From contig NZ_QARE02000020.1 of assembly GCF_003052515.2 (NCBI RefSeq), positions 41,052 to 105,051 on the forward strand: a stretch of 64,000 bases of DNA, read 5' to 3'. Below are positions 24,849 through 33,736 of this stretch, in pieces (position 1 is the first letter of the stretch; each line of letters opens with the position of its first letter). The stretch is from Pseudomonas sp. RIT409 (GTDB taxonomy: Bacteria; Pseudomonadota; Gammaproteobacteria; Pseudomonadales; Pseudomonadaceae). Below the pieces are notes generated by a model. It was not told where the DNA came from, ran no database searches, and saw only the letters and a list, made by a program, of their open reading frames with translations. A program made the position numbers and the translations under genes.

Positions 24849-26234
24849 TCAGGCGTTGGAGAGCGCCCCCGCAGGCTCCGAAGCTTCGACCCTGTGGTTG
24901 CCGAGCATCGCCTTGGGAATCGAGAGGATCAAGCCCGCGCTGACGAACAGGCACGCGCCCAGCACGTAGGTCCCGTTATTGATGTTCCCGGTGAGGTTCT
25001 CGGCGACAGCCGTGATCATCGAACCGGTGAACCCCGACAAGTTACCGATGGCGTTGATCATGCCGATCCCCGCCGCTGCGGCGACGCCGGACAAAACGGT
25101 GCCAGGCAGGGTCCAGTAGATCGGCATCAGGCTCAGCACACCGGAGGCGGATACGCTGAGGAAGATGATCGATAACACCACGTTGTTGGCGAAGTAGGCG
25201 CTGAGGATCAGGCCGATTCCGCCAATGACCGCAGGAATCGCCGCATGCAGGCGGCGCTCACCGGTCTTGTTGGAGTGACGGGCATTGAGCGTCATCGCGA
25301 TAACGGCGATTCCGTAGGGAATTGCAGTCAACAGGCCGATGTCCAGCGGGTTGGAAATGCCTGCGCTTTTAATGATCGACGGCATCCAGAACGCCAAACC
25401 GTAGAAGCCTGTGTTGAAGGTCAACAGAATCAGCACCAACAACCACACCCGGCCATTGAACAGGACTTCGCGCAGGCTCGACGCCTTGCCTTTACTGTCG
25501 TGCTGCAGGTTGGCCTTGAGCATGGCTTTTTCTTCCGGCGACAGCCATTTCGCGGCATCGATGTTGTTCGCCATGAACGCCAGCACCACGAACGCCATGA
25601 CCACGGAAGGAAGGCCTTCGATGATCAGCAGCCACTGCCAACCGGCCATGCCTTGTACGCCTTGCATCTTGGTCATCAACCAGCCGGAAACAACGCCCCC
25701 CAGGGTCAGACTGATCGGCATGGCCATCAGGAAGCCAGACATCACGCGACTCTGACGGCGCGTCGGGAACCAGTAGTTGAGGTAGAGAATGACGCCTGGG
25801 AAGAACCCTGCTTCGCAGATGCCGAGCAAGAAGCGCAGCACATAGAACATGGTTTCCGACTCGATGTGGAAAAACTTCGCCAACGGCACGGTGAAGGCCA
25901 CGGCCATTGAGACGATGGCCCAACTGAGCATGATTCGCGCGATCCAGAAACGGGCGCCGAAGCGATGCAGCAGCAGGTTGCTGGGCACCTCGAAAATGAA
26001 GTAGCCCCAGAAGAAAATGCTCGCGCCCAAGGCGTAGACCGTGTTGCTGAATTGCAGGTCGTTGAGCATGTCCAGCTTGGCGAAACCAATGTTGACGCGG
26101 TCCAGGTACGCCGCCATGTAGCACAGCAGCAAGACAGGGAGAATGCGCAGGATGACCTTGCGGTAGGTACGATCTTCGAAGCTGGCGTGCCCGGCGCCCG
26201 AGTGTTCGGGCAGGCGATCAGATGCAGTTGCCAT
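24849..26234 (-). CDS. MFS transporter, anion:cation symporter type
   Basis: A 461-residue 12-helix secondary transporter of the ACS family, which carries organic and sugar acids (hexuronates, galactonate, tartrate, phthalate). It begins MATASDRLPEHSG, then has the first helix with LLLCYMAAYLDRVNIGFAKL, the RFGARFWIARIML loop, and FFPGVILYLNYWFPTRRQSR. An exact GGAGGT ribosome site precedes the ATG at 26234. A 19-bp palindrome shared with the LysR/FAH divergent promoter lies 111 bases upstream. It is therefore the likely uptake system for the substrate of the FAH/IlvD-type enzymes. Confidence 0.9.
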   Translation of the reverse strand: MATASDRLPEHSGAGHASFEDRTYRKVILRILPVLLLCYMAAYLDRVNIGFAKLDMLNDLQFSNTVYALGASIFFWGYFIFEVPSNLLLHRFGARFWIARIMLSWAIVSMAVAFTVPLAKFFHIESETMFYVLRFLLGICEAGFFPGVILYLNYWFPTRRQSRVMSGFLMAMPISLTLGGVVSGWLMTKMQGVQGMAGWQWLLIIEGLPSVVMAFVVLAFMANNIDAAKWLSPEEKAMLKANLQHDSKGKASSLREVLFNGRVWLLVLILLTFNTGFYGLAFWMPSIIKSAGISNPLDIGLLTAIPYGIAVIAMTLNARHSNKTGERRLHAAIPAVIGGIGLILSAYFANNVVLSIIFLSVSASGVLSLMPIYWTLPGTVLSGVAAAAGIGMINAIGNLSGFTGSMITAVAENLTGNINNGTYVLGACLFVSAGLILSIPKAMLGNHRVEASEPAGALSNA

Positions 26235-26344
26235 GGTAGGACCTCCAGGCACTGGTTGCGCCTGTGTTGTTTTTATGGGGTCAAGACACGAGCGGATGGT
26301 ACTGACAAGCGACAGATGAAGAATAATGAGATGTTTCCATTGAT

Positions 26345-26363
26345 CGATAACCCAGGGTTATTG
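26345..26363. promoter_or_regulatory. LysR-type site, copy 1 (CGATAAC-N5-GTTATTG)
   Basis: Inverted repeat with LTTR geometry (T-N11-A), three bases beyond the stop of the LysR gene and 111 bases upstream of the MFS start. It extends outward to GATCGATAACCC / GGGTTATTGATC. The same palindrome with the same spacer is found at 27327-27345. Confidence 0.7.
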
Positions 26364-26365
26364 AT

Positions 26366-27307
26366 CTAGCGGGGGACCGTTTTCGCGTTGGCGATCAGAA
26401 TATTGGCGAATTCCGAGGCGGCACCTAACAGCGGCTCGCCACGTCGCGTGAGAATTCCATAATCCTGGGGGGCCAGTTTCAGCGGCGTGTTGAGCACTTT
26501 CAACAAGCCCCCTTCCAGATGCGGCTGGGCCATCGACGCGGGCAACATGGCGATCATCGGGCCGGACTGCAACACCTGCAAAAACGTCTGCATGGAGATG
26601 GTATCGATGGTGTTCCGCGGCAGCGGGATGCCGGCCTTGGCGAACGCTTGCTCCATGCGCGCACGGATCGGCGTGCCAACCGGGTAGAGAATCCACGGCC
26701 AGTTGCCCAGTTCCTGAAGCGGCGTCTCCTCGAACTCGGTGAGCGGGTGACGGCTGTTGACTACCATGCAGAACGGCTCAGGCGCCAACGCCTGAAAGTC
26801 ATAGACTTGCTGCTGGCTTTCGTCGGTGTAACGGGCCACGGCGAGGTCGAGTTTTTTGTCGTCGAGCATTTCCATCAGATGATCGCTGGTCTGCTCGACG
26901 ATCTCGATGGACAGCAACGGCCAGCGCCGTTTCAACTGCACGATGGCATCCGGCAACACCACGGCCGTGGCGGCGAAAATCGCTCCGACCTTGAGAAAGC
27001 CATGACCGCCTTCGCGCAGGCTACTGATCTGGTCGACAAACTTGTTGGCGTCATTCAGCGCAATCTGCGCGTAACGCACCACATGCTCCCCCAGTGCGGT
27101 GGGGGGCATGTTGCGAGGCAGCCGCTCGAACAGGTCGAACCCCAATAACCGCTCGATCTCGCGAAGCATCTTGCTGACGGCGGGCTGACTCAGGTTCATG
27201 TGCAACGCGGCCGCGTGCATGTTGCGCGTGCGAGCCAAGGTATCGATCAGCACCAGATGCTTGAACTTGAGCCAGTTACAGACCGTCGAGAACGAGATGT
27301 CGGACAT
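26366..27307 (-). CDS. LysR-family regulator of the sugar-acid module
   Basis: A 313-residue LTTR of the GbpR/CbbR-like group. The start MSDISFSTVCNWLKFKHLVLID at 27307 precedes the helix-turn-helix RNMHAAALHMNLSQPAVSKMLREIE. The effector domain begins near residue 95. It is divergent from the FAH gene and upstream of the MFS gene. Copies of CGATAAC-N5-GTTATYG lie 20 bases before its own start and just after its stop in the MFS promoter, so it probably controls both directions. The inducer is expected to be a sugar acid or its keto-deoxy derivative. Confidence 0.9.
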   Translation of the reverse strand: MSDISFSTVCNWLKFKHLVLIDTLARTRNMHAAALHMNLSQPAVSKMLREIERLLGFDLFERLPRNMPPTALGEHVVRYAQIALNDANKFVDQISSLREGGHGFLKVGAIFAATAVVLPDAIVQLKRRWPLLSIEIVEQTSDHLMEMLDDKKLDLAVARYTDESQQQVYDFQALAPEPFCMVVNSRHPLTEFEETPLQELGNWPWILYPVGTPIRARMEQAFAKAGIPLPRNTIDTISMQTFLQVLQSGPMIAMLPASMAQPHLEGGLLKVLNTPLKLAPQDYGILTRRGEPLLGAASEFANILIANAKTVPR

Positions 27308-27326
27308 AGTGAGCAGCCTTCGGATT

Positions 27327-27345
27327 CGATAACCCCATGTTATCG
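27327..27345. promoter_or_regulatory. LysR-type site, copy 2 (CGATAAC-N5-GTTATCG)
   Basis: Perfect 7-bp inverted repeat with a 5-base spacer and the T-N11-A signature, in the 123-base divergent promoter between the LysR gene (start 27307) and the FAH gene (start 27431). It matches copy 1 at 26345 in both arms except for one base. Confidence 0.75.
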
Positions 27346-27430
27346 ATAATTGAGCAGATGTCATTGGAGTTTATCGCGTTGGCTGGCTAGGGTCGGCAGC
27401 AAAAGCATAAGAACTTCCGAGGATCGTCCC

Positions 27431-28615
27431 ATGTCAATTCGACTCACCCCTGAAAACACGCTGCCTGCCGACGGCCTCGATGGCACATTGATCGGCCGGG
27501 CGTGGGTGCCCGGTCAGGTTGCCGGTCCTTCGCCTGTTGTCCTGCGTCGCGACGGGGTGTTCGATCTGTCCGAGCGCTTTGCCACCCTGAGCGAATTGCT
27601 TGAATCCGAATCGCCGCTCAAGGCCGTGCGCGAAACCCAGGGCACGCTGATCTGCAGCGTCGAAGCGCTGCTGGCCAACTCTGGCACCCACCCAGATGCC
27701 AATGCGCCCTTCCTCCTTGCCCCCGCTGACCTTCAGGTCATCAAGGCGGCAGGCGTGACGTTTGCGGCGAGCATGATCGAGCGCGTCATCGAGGAACAAG
27801 CCGCGGGCAACCCGACCAAGGCCGAAAGCGTGCGCGCGATCGTGCATGACATCATTGGCGACAACCTGCGCAGCATCCGACCGGGCTCGGAACAGGCGAG
27901 CGCCCTGAAAGCGCTGCTGATCGAACAGAAAATGTGGTCGCAGTACCTGGAAGTCGGCATCGGCCCGGATGCGGAAATCTTCACCAAGGCCCCGGTTCTC
28001 GCCGCTGTCGGTAGCGGCAGTCAGATCGGCATCCACCCCAAATCCGAATGGAACAATCCCGAGCCCGAAGTGGTTCTCGCGGTGAACAGTCACGGGGAAA
28101 TTCACGGCGCCACGCTGGGCAACGACGTCAATCTGCGCGACTTCGAAGGCCGCAGCGCCTTGCTGCTGAGCAAGGCCAAGGACAACAACGCGTCGTGCGC
28201 GATCGGCCCGTTCATCCGCCTGTTCGACGAAACCTTTTCGATGGACGACGTGCGCAATTGCGTGGTCGACCTGCAGGTCAGGGGCCGTGACGGCTACGTG
28301 CTGAAGGGTTCAAGCTCCATGTCGCAGATCAGCCGGGACCCGGAAGACATTGCCGCCCAGACCCTCAACGAAAACCACCAGTATCCCGACGGTTTTCTGC
28401 TGTACCTCGGCACCTTGTTCGCGCCCACTGAAGACCGTGACCACGTGGGGGGCGGCTTCACTCACAAGCTTGGAGACGAGGTCAGCATCAGCAGCCGTTT
28501 GCTGGGCAGCCTGCACAACGGAGTGACGCATAGCAGCCAGGCCACTCCCTGGACGTTCGGTCTTGGCGCATTGTTCCGTAACCTGACGGCGCGTGGTTTG
28601 CTGACGCGGCAGTGA
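27431..28615 (+). CDS. Fumarylacetoacetate-hydrolase-family sugar-acid dehydratase (XylX-like)
   Basis: A 394-residue FAH-fold protein. The length and the order of motifs resemble the 2-keto-3-deoxy-pentonate dehydratases of the Weimberg-type pathway (XylX, AraD1) more than short FAH hydrolases. Visible are FLLAPADLQVIKAAGVTFAAS, the metal-site acidic pair in NNPEPEVVLAVNSHGEIHG, NDVNLRDFEGRSALLLSKAKD and a C-terminal GGGFTHKLGDEVSIS. It should turn a 2-keto-3-deoxy sugar acid into a ketoglutarate-semialdehyde-type product. The IlvD-type dehydratase follows 91 bases later on the same strand. The next enzyme, a semialdehyde dehydrogenase, is not adjacent. Exact sugar unknown. Confidence 0.85.
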   Translation: MSIRLTPENTLPADGLDGTLIGRAWVPGQVAGPSPVVLRRDGVFDLSERFATLSELLESESPLKAVRETQGTLICSVEALLANSGTHPDANAPFLLAPADLQVIKAAGVTFAASMIERVIEEQAAGNPTKAESVRAIVHDIIGDNLRSIRPGSEQASALKALLIEQKMWSQYLEVGIGPDAEIFTKAPVLAAVGSGSQIGIHPKSEWNNPEPEVVLAVNSHGEIHGATLGNDVNLRDFEGRSALLLSKAKDNNASCAIGPFIRLFDETFSMDDVRNCVVDLQVRGRDGYVLKGSSSMSQISRDPEDIAAQTLNENHQYPDGFLLYLGTLFAPTEDRDHVGGGFTHKLGDEVSISSRLLGSLHNGVTHSSQATPWTFGLGALFRNLTARGLLTRQ

Positions 28616-28706
28616 GTCCTGCGACGCAACGCCCCTCCTCGCCGACAACCGGTGCGCCGCCCAATGAGCGTCGACCGTTACCCCGATAACAAGAGAAACC
28701 CGAACC

Positions 28707-30491
28707 ATGTCCGAAGCCCTGAAACGCCCCCTGCGCAGCCAGCAATGGTTTGATGACCCTGACCACGCCGACATGACGGCGCTGTATGTCGAGCGCTACA
28801 TGAACTATGGCCTGACCCGCGAAGAGTTGCAGTCCGGGCGGCCGATCATCGGGATTGCGCAGACAGGCAGCGACCTGACGCCTTGCAACCGTCACCATCT
28901 GGAATTGGCCCAGCGGGTCAAGGCCGGCATTCGCGATGCCGGCGGCATTCCGATGGAGTTTCCGGTCCACCCTATCGCCGAGCAGACCCGTCGCCCCACG
29001 GCCGCGCTTGACCGCAACCTGGCCTATCTGGGGCTGGTTGAAATTCTCCATGGTTACCCGCTCGACGGCGTGGTGCTGACCACCGGTTGCGACAAGACCA
29101 CGCCCGCCTGCCTGATGGCCGCCGCCACCACTGACCTGCCCGCCATCGTGCTCTCTGGCGGGCCGATGCTCGACGGTCGCCACAAGGGTGAGCTGATCGG
29201 CTCGGGCACGGTGCTGTGGCATGCCCGCAACCTGCTCTCGGCCGGCGAAATCAACTATGAAGGCTTCATGGAAATGACCACCGCGGCTTCGCCCTCGGTC
29301 GGCCACTGCAACACCATGGGAACGGCACTTTCGATGAATGCGCTGGCAGAGGCCCTGGGCATGTCGTTGCCAGGCTGTGCAAGCATCCCGGCGCCGTATC
29401 GCGAGCGCGGCCAGATGGCCTACATGACTGGCAAACGCATTTGCGACCTGGTGCGCGAGGACGTCCGCCCTTCGCAGATCATGACCCGCGAAGCCTTCGA
29501 GAACGCCATCGCCGTTGCCTCTGCCCTGGGTGCATCCAGCAACTGCCCGCCGCACTTGATCGCCATCGCCCGGCACATGGGAGTCGAATTGAGCCTGGAC
29601 GACTGGCAGCGCGTCGGTGAAGACGTTCCACTGCTAGTCAACTGCATGCCAGCGGGTAAATACCTGGGCGAAGGCTTCCATCGCGCCGGAGGCGTCCCGG
29701 CCGTGATGCACGAACTGCAGAAAGCCGGGAAGCTGCATGAGGCCTGCCACTCGGTATCGGGCAAGACGGTGGGCGAGATCGTGGCCGCTGCCGTCACCCA
29801 TGACGCGGACGTGATTCGCTCCTATGAAGACCCGCTCAAGCACCGCGCCGGTTTCATCGTACTCAGCGGCAACTTCTTCGACAGCGCGATCATGAAGATG
29901 TCGGTGGTCGGCGAGGCGTTCCGCAAGACCTACCTGTCAGAACCCGGCGCGGAAAACAGCTTCGAAGCACGGGCAATCGTCTTTGAAGGCCCAGAGGATT
30001 ATCACGCGCGCATCAACGACCCTTCGCTGGACATCGACGAACGCTGCATTCTGGTGATTCGCGGCGCAGGCACCGTGGGTTACCCCGGCAGCGCCGAAGT
30101 GGTCAACATGGCGCCTCCTGCCGAACTGATCAAGCGAGGAATCGATTCGCTGCCCTGCCTTGGAGATGGTCGCCAGAGCGGCACGTCGGCCAGCCCCTCG
30201 ATTCTCAACATGTCGCCGGAAGCGGCGGTGGGCGGCGGGTTGGCGCTGTTGAAAACCAACGACCGCCTGCGTGTGGACCTCAACAACCGCAGCGTCAACG
30301 TGCTGATCAGTGAGGAGGAAATGGCCGAACGCCGCGCACAGTTCGAGCCGAAGATGCCCGCCTCGCAGACGCCGTGGCAGGAACTGTATCGCCAGTTGGT
30401 GGGGCAGTTGTCCACCGGCGGCTGCCTTGAGCCGGCCACGTTGCACCTTCGGGTCATCGCCCGAAACGGCGAGCCAAGGCATTCGCACTGA
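28707..30491 (+). CDS. IlvD/Edd-family sugar-acid dehydratase
   Basis: A 594-residue Fe-S dehydratase of the pentonate group (L-arabinonate/D-xylonate dehydratases). The cluster cysteines are seen in DLTPCNRHH, TTGCDKTTPACLMA and SVGHCNTMGTA. The motif IPMEFPVHPIAEQTRRPTAALDRN and the C-terminal SGTSASPSILNMSPEAAVGGGLALL are characteristic of this subfamily. True IlvD (valine/isoleucine synthesis) differs in these segments. The ATG follows AACAAGAGAAACCCGAACC. Together with the FAH gene it could carry out two dehydrations from an aldonic acid. Substrate (arabinonate, xylonate or a related acid) cannot be fixed from sequence. Confidence 0.88.
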   Translation: MSEALKRPLRSQQWFDDPDHADMTALYVERYMNYGLTREELQSGRPIIGIAQTGSDLTPCNRHHLELAQRVKAGIRDAGGIPMEFPVHPIAEQTRRPTAALDRNLAYLGLVEILHGYPLDGVVLTTGCDKTTPACLMAAATTDLPAIVLSGGPMLDGRHKGELIGSGTVLWHARNLLSAGEINYEGFMEMTTAASPSVGHCNTMGTALSMNALAEALGMSLPGCASIPAPYRERGQMAYMTGKRICDLVREDVRPSQIMTREAFENAIAVASALGASSNCPPHLIAIARHMGVELSLDDWQRVGEDVPLLVNCMPAGKYLGEGFHRAGGVPAVMHELQKAGKLHEACHSVSGKTVGEIVAAAVTHDADVIRSYEDPLKHRAGFIVLSGNFFDSAIMKMSVVGEAFRKTYLSEPGAENSFEARAIVFEGPEDYHARINDPSLDIDERCILVIRGAGTVGYPGSAEVVNMAPPAELIKRGIDSLPCLGDGRQSGTSASPSILNMSPEAAVGGGLALLKTNDRLRVDLNNRSVNVLISEEEMAERRAQFEPKMPASQTPWQELYRQLVGQLSTGGCLEPATLHLRVIARNGEPRHSH

Positions 30492-30650
30492 GGATGACAT
30501 GGGGCCGGCGCTCAAGGCGCTTGCCCCCGTCCGATGCGGTCCATTTTCATCGCTTCCATGAAAGTGTTGCCGCATCAGGCCGGTGTTTTTCATCGCGGGA
30601 GAAGACCAAGATAGGGGCAACTCAAGCCTCCCCCTTTCAGAGAGATCGCC

Positions 30651-31658
30651 ATGAAAGCCATCGCCTTCACCCAGCACGGCCTGCCTATCGAAGACCCAAA
30701 TGCCCTCAAGGACATGGACTTGCCCAAACCAACGCCCGGCCCGCGGGATCTGTTGGTCGAAGTGCAGGCCATTTCCGTGAACCCGGTCGACACCAAAGTC
30801 CGGGCAGGCTCGGCCGCCACCGCCCCTAAAGTCGTGGGCTGGGACGCCGTCGGCGTGGTTCGCGAAACCGGCAGTGACGTGACGCTGTTCACGGTCGGCG
30901 ACGAGGTGTTTTACGCAGGTTCCATCGCCCGCCCCGGTAACTACAGCGAATTTCATCTCGTGGACGAACGCATCGTGGGGCGCAAGCCGACATCCCTCGA
31001 CAACGCTCATGCCGCAGCCTTGCCGCTGACCTCGATCACCGCCTGGGAGCTGTTGTTCGATCGACTCGGCGTCAAGGAAGGCGAAGGTGAAGGCGACAGC
31101 CTGCTGATCATTGGCGCGGGAGGTGGCGTAGGCTCGATGCTGGTTCAACTGGCACGCCAGTTGACCCGCCTGACCGTCATTGGCACGGCCTCTCGCGATG
31201 AAACCCGCGAGTGGGTCAAAGGCCTCGGCGCGCATCACGTCATCGATCACAGCCAACCCCTGGTCGCGCAGTTGGAAGGCCTTGGCGTGGGGCAGGTCAG
31301 CCATGTGGCGAGCCTCACCCACACCGACAGTTATTTCCCTCAACTGATCGACGCACTGCGTCCACAAGGCAAACTGGCGCTCATCGACGATCCCAAGACA
31401 CTCGATGTGGTGCCCATGAAACGCAAGGCGCTGTCGCTGCACTGGGAGCTGATGTTCACGCGCTCGCTCTATGAAACCCCCGACATGATCGCCCAGCATG
31501 AGTTGCTCAACCGCGTCTCGCAGTTGATCGATCAGGGCATCCTGAAAACGACGCTGGGCGAGCATTTCGGCACCATCAACGCCGAGAACCTGCGCCGCGC
31601 CCACGCGGTGATCGAGAGCGGCAAAGCCAAAGGCAAGATCGTGCTCGAAGGTTTCTGA
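30651..31658 (+). CDS. Zinc-type alcohol dehydrogenase/quinone oxidoreductase-like protein
   Basis: A 335-residue medium-chain dehydrogenase/reductase of the zinc-binding-ADH-like (zeta-crystallin related) group. It starts MKAIAFTQHGLPIEDPNALKD and shows ISVNPVDTKVRAG, PKVVGWDAVGVV, the NADPH loop LLIIGAGGGVGSMLVQLARQL and a C-terminal AHAVIESGKAKGKIVLEGF. The catalytic-zinc cysteine and the four-cysteine lobe of true zinc ADHs are missing, so it probably acts as an NADPH-dependent enone or quinone reductase. It lies 159 bases after the dehydratase; a separate promoter is likely. Confidence 0.88.
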   Translation: MKAIAFTQHGLPIEDPNALKDMDLPKPTPGPRDLLVEVQAISVNPVDTKVRAGSAATAPKVVGWDAVGVVRETGSDVTLFTVGDEVFYAGSIARPGNYSEFHLVDERIVGRKPTSLDNAHAAALPLTSITAWELLFDRLGVKEGEGEGDSLLIIGAGGGVGSMLVQLARQLTRLTVIGTASRDETREWVKGLGAHHVIDHSQPLVAQLEGLGVGQVSHVASLTHTDSYFPQLIDALRPQGKLALIDDPKTLDVVPMKRKALSLHWELMFTRSLYETPDMIAQHELLNRVSQLIDQGILKTTLGEHFGTINAENLRRAHAVIESGKAKGKIVLEGF

Positions 31659-31762
31659 ACCCCTGTTCAACCCACCCGTCGCATGTGAAGATCGGCGCCT
31701 TTTCGGGCCGGTCGCCGGCGGCGTCGGCCTCCATCCCACCCTTTCGCCTCAGGATTCATGCC

Positions 31763-32416
31763 ATGCAGCTCACCGCGCTTGCCAAAACTCGCTACACCAC
31801 CAAGGCCTATGACGCGACCCGCAAAGTTGCGCAAGAGACCATCGACACATTGCTCGACCAACTGCGCCACAGCCCCTCGTCAGTGAACTCGCAGCCATGG
31901 CATTTCATCGTGGCCTCCGACGAACAGGGCAAAGCGCGCATCGCCAAAGGGGCGGAAGGCGCGTTCGCCTACAATGAAGCGAAAATCCTCCACGCATCGC
32001 ACGTCATCGTTCTGTGCACGCGCACTGAAATGTCCGAGGACCATCTGCAAGCGGTTCTGGCGCAGGAAGAACAAGACGGTCGCTTCGCCACCGTAGACGC
32101 CAAGGCAGGCCAGGACACCACCCGTCGCAGCTACGTGAACCTGCACAGATACGACCTCAAGGATCTGCAGCACTGGATGGAAAAGCAGACGTACCTGGCG
32201 CTCGGTACGCTGCTGCTGGGCGCAGCCTCGTTGGGCCTGGATGCCACACCGATGGAGGGCTTCGACTTCAAGAAATTGGACGCCGAACTGGGTCTTCGCG
32301 AGAAAGGCTTTAGCAGTCTGGTCGTAGTATCGCTCGGGTACCGCAGCGAGACGGACTTCAACGCCAAACTGCCAAAATCACGTCTGTCAGCGCAAGCGGT
32401 ATTCACCCACTTGTGA
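31763..32416 (+). CDS. Oxygen-insensitive NAD(P)H nitroreductase, NfsB-like
   Basis: A 217-residue FMN-dependent nitroreductase/dihydropteridine reductase of the NfsB family. Landmarks are the N-terminal LAKTRYTTKAYDATRKV, SSVNSQPWHFIVAS with FMN-contacting residues, and GLDATPMEGFDFKKLDAELGL followed by the FSSLVVVSLGYRSE segment. The ATG at 31763 is chosen because the family starts there; the open frame upstream is not conserved. It reduces nitro-compounds and quinones. It lies 104 bases after the oxidoreductase gene on the same strand and may share its transcript. Confidence 0.9.
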   Translation: MQLTALAKTRYTTKAYDATRKVAQETIDTLLDQLRHSPSSVNSQPWHFIVASDEQGKARIAKGAEGAFAYNEAKILHASHVIVLCTRTEMSEDHLQAVLAQEEQDGRFATVDAKAGQDTTRRSYVNLHRYDLKDLQHWMEKQTYLALGTLLLGAASLGLDATPMEGFDFKKLDAELGLREKGFSSLVVVSLGYRSETDFNAKLPKSRLSAQAVFTHL

Positions 32417-32589
32417 CAGTGAAAACAGACGGCGCGCTGCCCGGTCACTCAACGACCTGGTAGCGCTCCCGCTTGGCGATGGCGCTCATTGAACAGCGCC
32501 GGCGCCGTCCCGCCCAGCACCTCTCATTTGCCCCAATGCCGTTGCTCTGCTAGTGTCGCGCCGGTTTAACCTCTACCGGGATAGCCGCC

Positions 32590-32832
32590 ATGGCCCGCAA
32601 GAAAGCAGCACTGGATTTCGAACAGTCCCTCGCGGACTTGCAAACGCTGGTCGAGCGTCTGGAGAACGGCGAGCTGTCGCTGGAAGACTCCCTGACCGCC
32701 TTCGAGCAAGGCATCCGCCTGACTCGCGAATGCCAGAGCGCGTTGGCCCAGGCCGAGCAGAAAGTTCAGGTGCTGCTGGAGCGTGACGGCGAACTGGCGG
32801 AAGAACCTTTCGACGCGGAACAGCCCGAATGA
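32590..32832 (+). CDS. xseB: Exodeoxyribonuclease VII small subunit
   Basis: An 80-residue helical protein that binds XseA; the complex degrades single-stranded DNA. The core FEQSLADLQTLVERLENGELSLEDSLTAFEQGI (about residues 9-41) is the family signature, followed by the AEQKVQVLLE helix. The ATG at 32590 is the natural start (MARKKAALDFEQ). It overlaps ispA by four bases (ATGA). This is the first gene of the xseB-ispA-dxs unit. Confidence 0.95.
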   Translation: MARKKAALDFEQSLADLQTLVERLENGELSLEDSLTAFEQGIRLTRECQSALAQAEQKVQVLLERDGELAEEPFDAEQPE

Positions 32833-33716
32833 TCGCCGAGTATCAGGCCCTGAGTCAGGCGCGCGTAAACGCCGCGCTGGATACCTTGTTCACTGCTTCC
32901 GCGCCTGAACTGACCCGTTTGTACCAAGCCATGCGCTACAGCGTGACCAACGGCGGCAAGCGTGTGCGGCCGTTGCTGGTCTACGCAGCCTGCGAAGCCC
33001 TGGGCGGCAATGCCGAGGAGGCCAACGGCGCGGCTTGCGCAGTCGAGCTGATCCATGCCTACTCGCTGGTCCATGACGACCTGCCCGCCATGGACGACGA
33101 CGACCTTCGTCGCGGGCTGCCCACCACTCACAAGGCTTTCGACGAAGCATGCGCCATCCTGGCTGGCGATGGCCTGCAAACCATGGCCTTCAGCGTTCTC
33201 AGCGACGCAGCATTGACGCCCCAGGACGCCGACACCCGCCTTAAGATGGTCCACACCCTCGCCCGCGCCGCTGGCCCGGCTGGCATGGTAGGCGGGCAGG
33301 CGATCGACTTGGGCTCCGTGGGTCTCAAGCTGGACCAGAAAGCCCTTGAATTCATGCATCGGCACAAGACTGGCGCTTTGATCGAAGCCAGCGTCAGGCT
33401 CGGCGCGCTGGCCAGCGGCCGTCCCAGCCAAGTGCAACTCGACGCCCTGCAGATCTACGCTCGCGCCGTCGGCCTGGCGTTTCAGGTTCAGGATGACATC
33501 CTCGACGTCGAAAGCGACACGGCCACCCTCGGCAAGCGCCAAGGCGCGGACATCGCACGGGACAAACCGACCTACCCGGCGCTGCTGGGGCTGGAAGAGG
33601 CCAAGCATTACGCCCTGGAACTGCGTGACCAGGCGCTGGATGCGCTGCGACCTTTCGACGCGGCAGCCGAGCCTCTGCGGGCCTTGGCGCGCTATATCGT
33701 CGAACGCCGCAACTGA
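32829..33716 (+). CDS. ispA: Farnesyl diphosphate synthase
   Basis: Cytoplasmic prenyltransferase that condenses DMAPP and IPP to geranyl and farnesyl diphosphate. The 295 residues contain the first aspartate-rich motif DDLPAMD and the second DDILD, with GGKRVRPLLVYAACEALGG before them and GGQAIDLGSVG between. It starts at the overlapping ATGA with xseB. A REP element and then dxs follow on the same strand. Confidence 0.96.
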   Translation: MIAEYQALSQARVNAALDTLFTASAPELTRLYQAMRYSVTNGGKRVRPLLVYAACEALGGNAEEANGAACAVELIHAYSLVHDDLPAMDDDDLRRGLPTTHKAFDEACAILAGDGLQTMAFSVLSDAALTPQDADTRLKMVHTLARAAGPAGMVGGQAIDLGSVGLKLDQKALEFMHRHKTGALIEASVRLGALASGRPSQVQLDALQIYARAVGLAFQVQDDILDVESDTATLGKRQGADIARDKPTYPALLGLEEAKHYALELRDQALDALRPFDAAAEPLRALARYIVERRN

Positions 33717-33736
33717 TCCGTTTTCGCGATTCGGGT

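Noticed and set aside
28707..30491. True IlvD dihydroxy-acid dehydratase
   Set aside because: The cysteine contexts and the IPMEFPVHPIAEQTRRPTAAL segment are those of the pentonate dehydratase subfamily, and the neighbours are sugar-acid genes.
30651..31658. Zinc alcohol dehydrogenase as part of ethanol oxidation
   Set aside because: The zinc-ligand cysteines are missing, so it is more likely an NADPH-dependent enone or quinone reductase.
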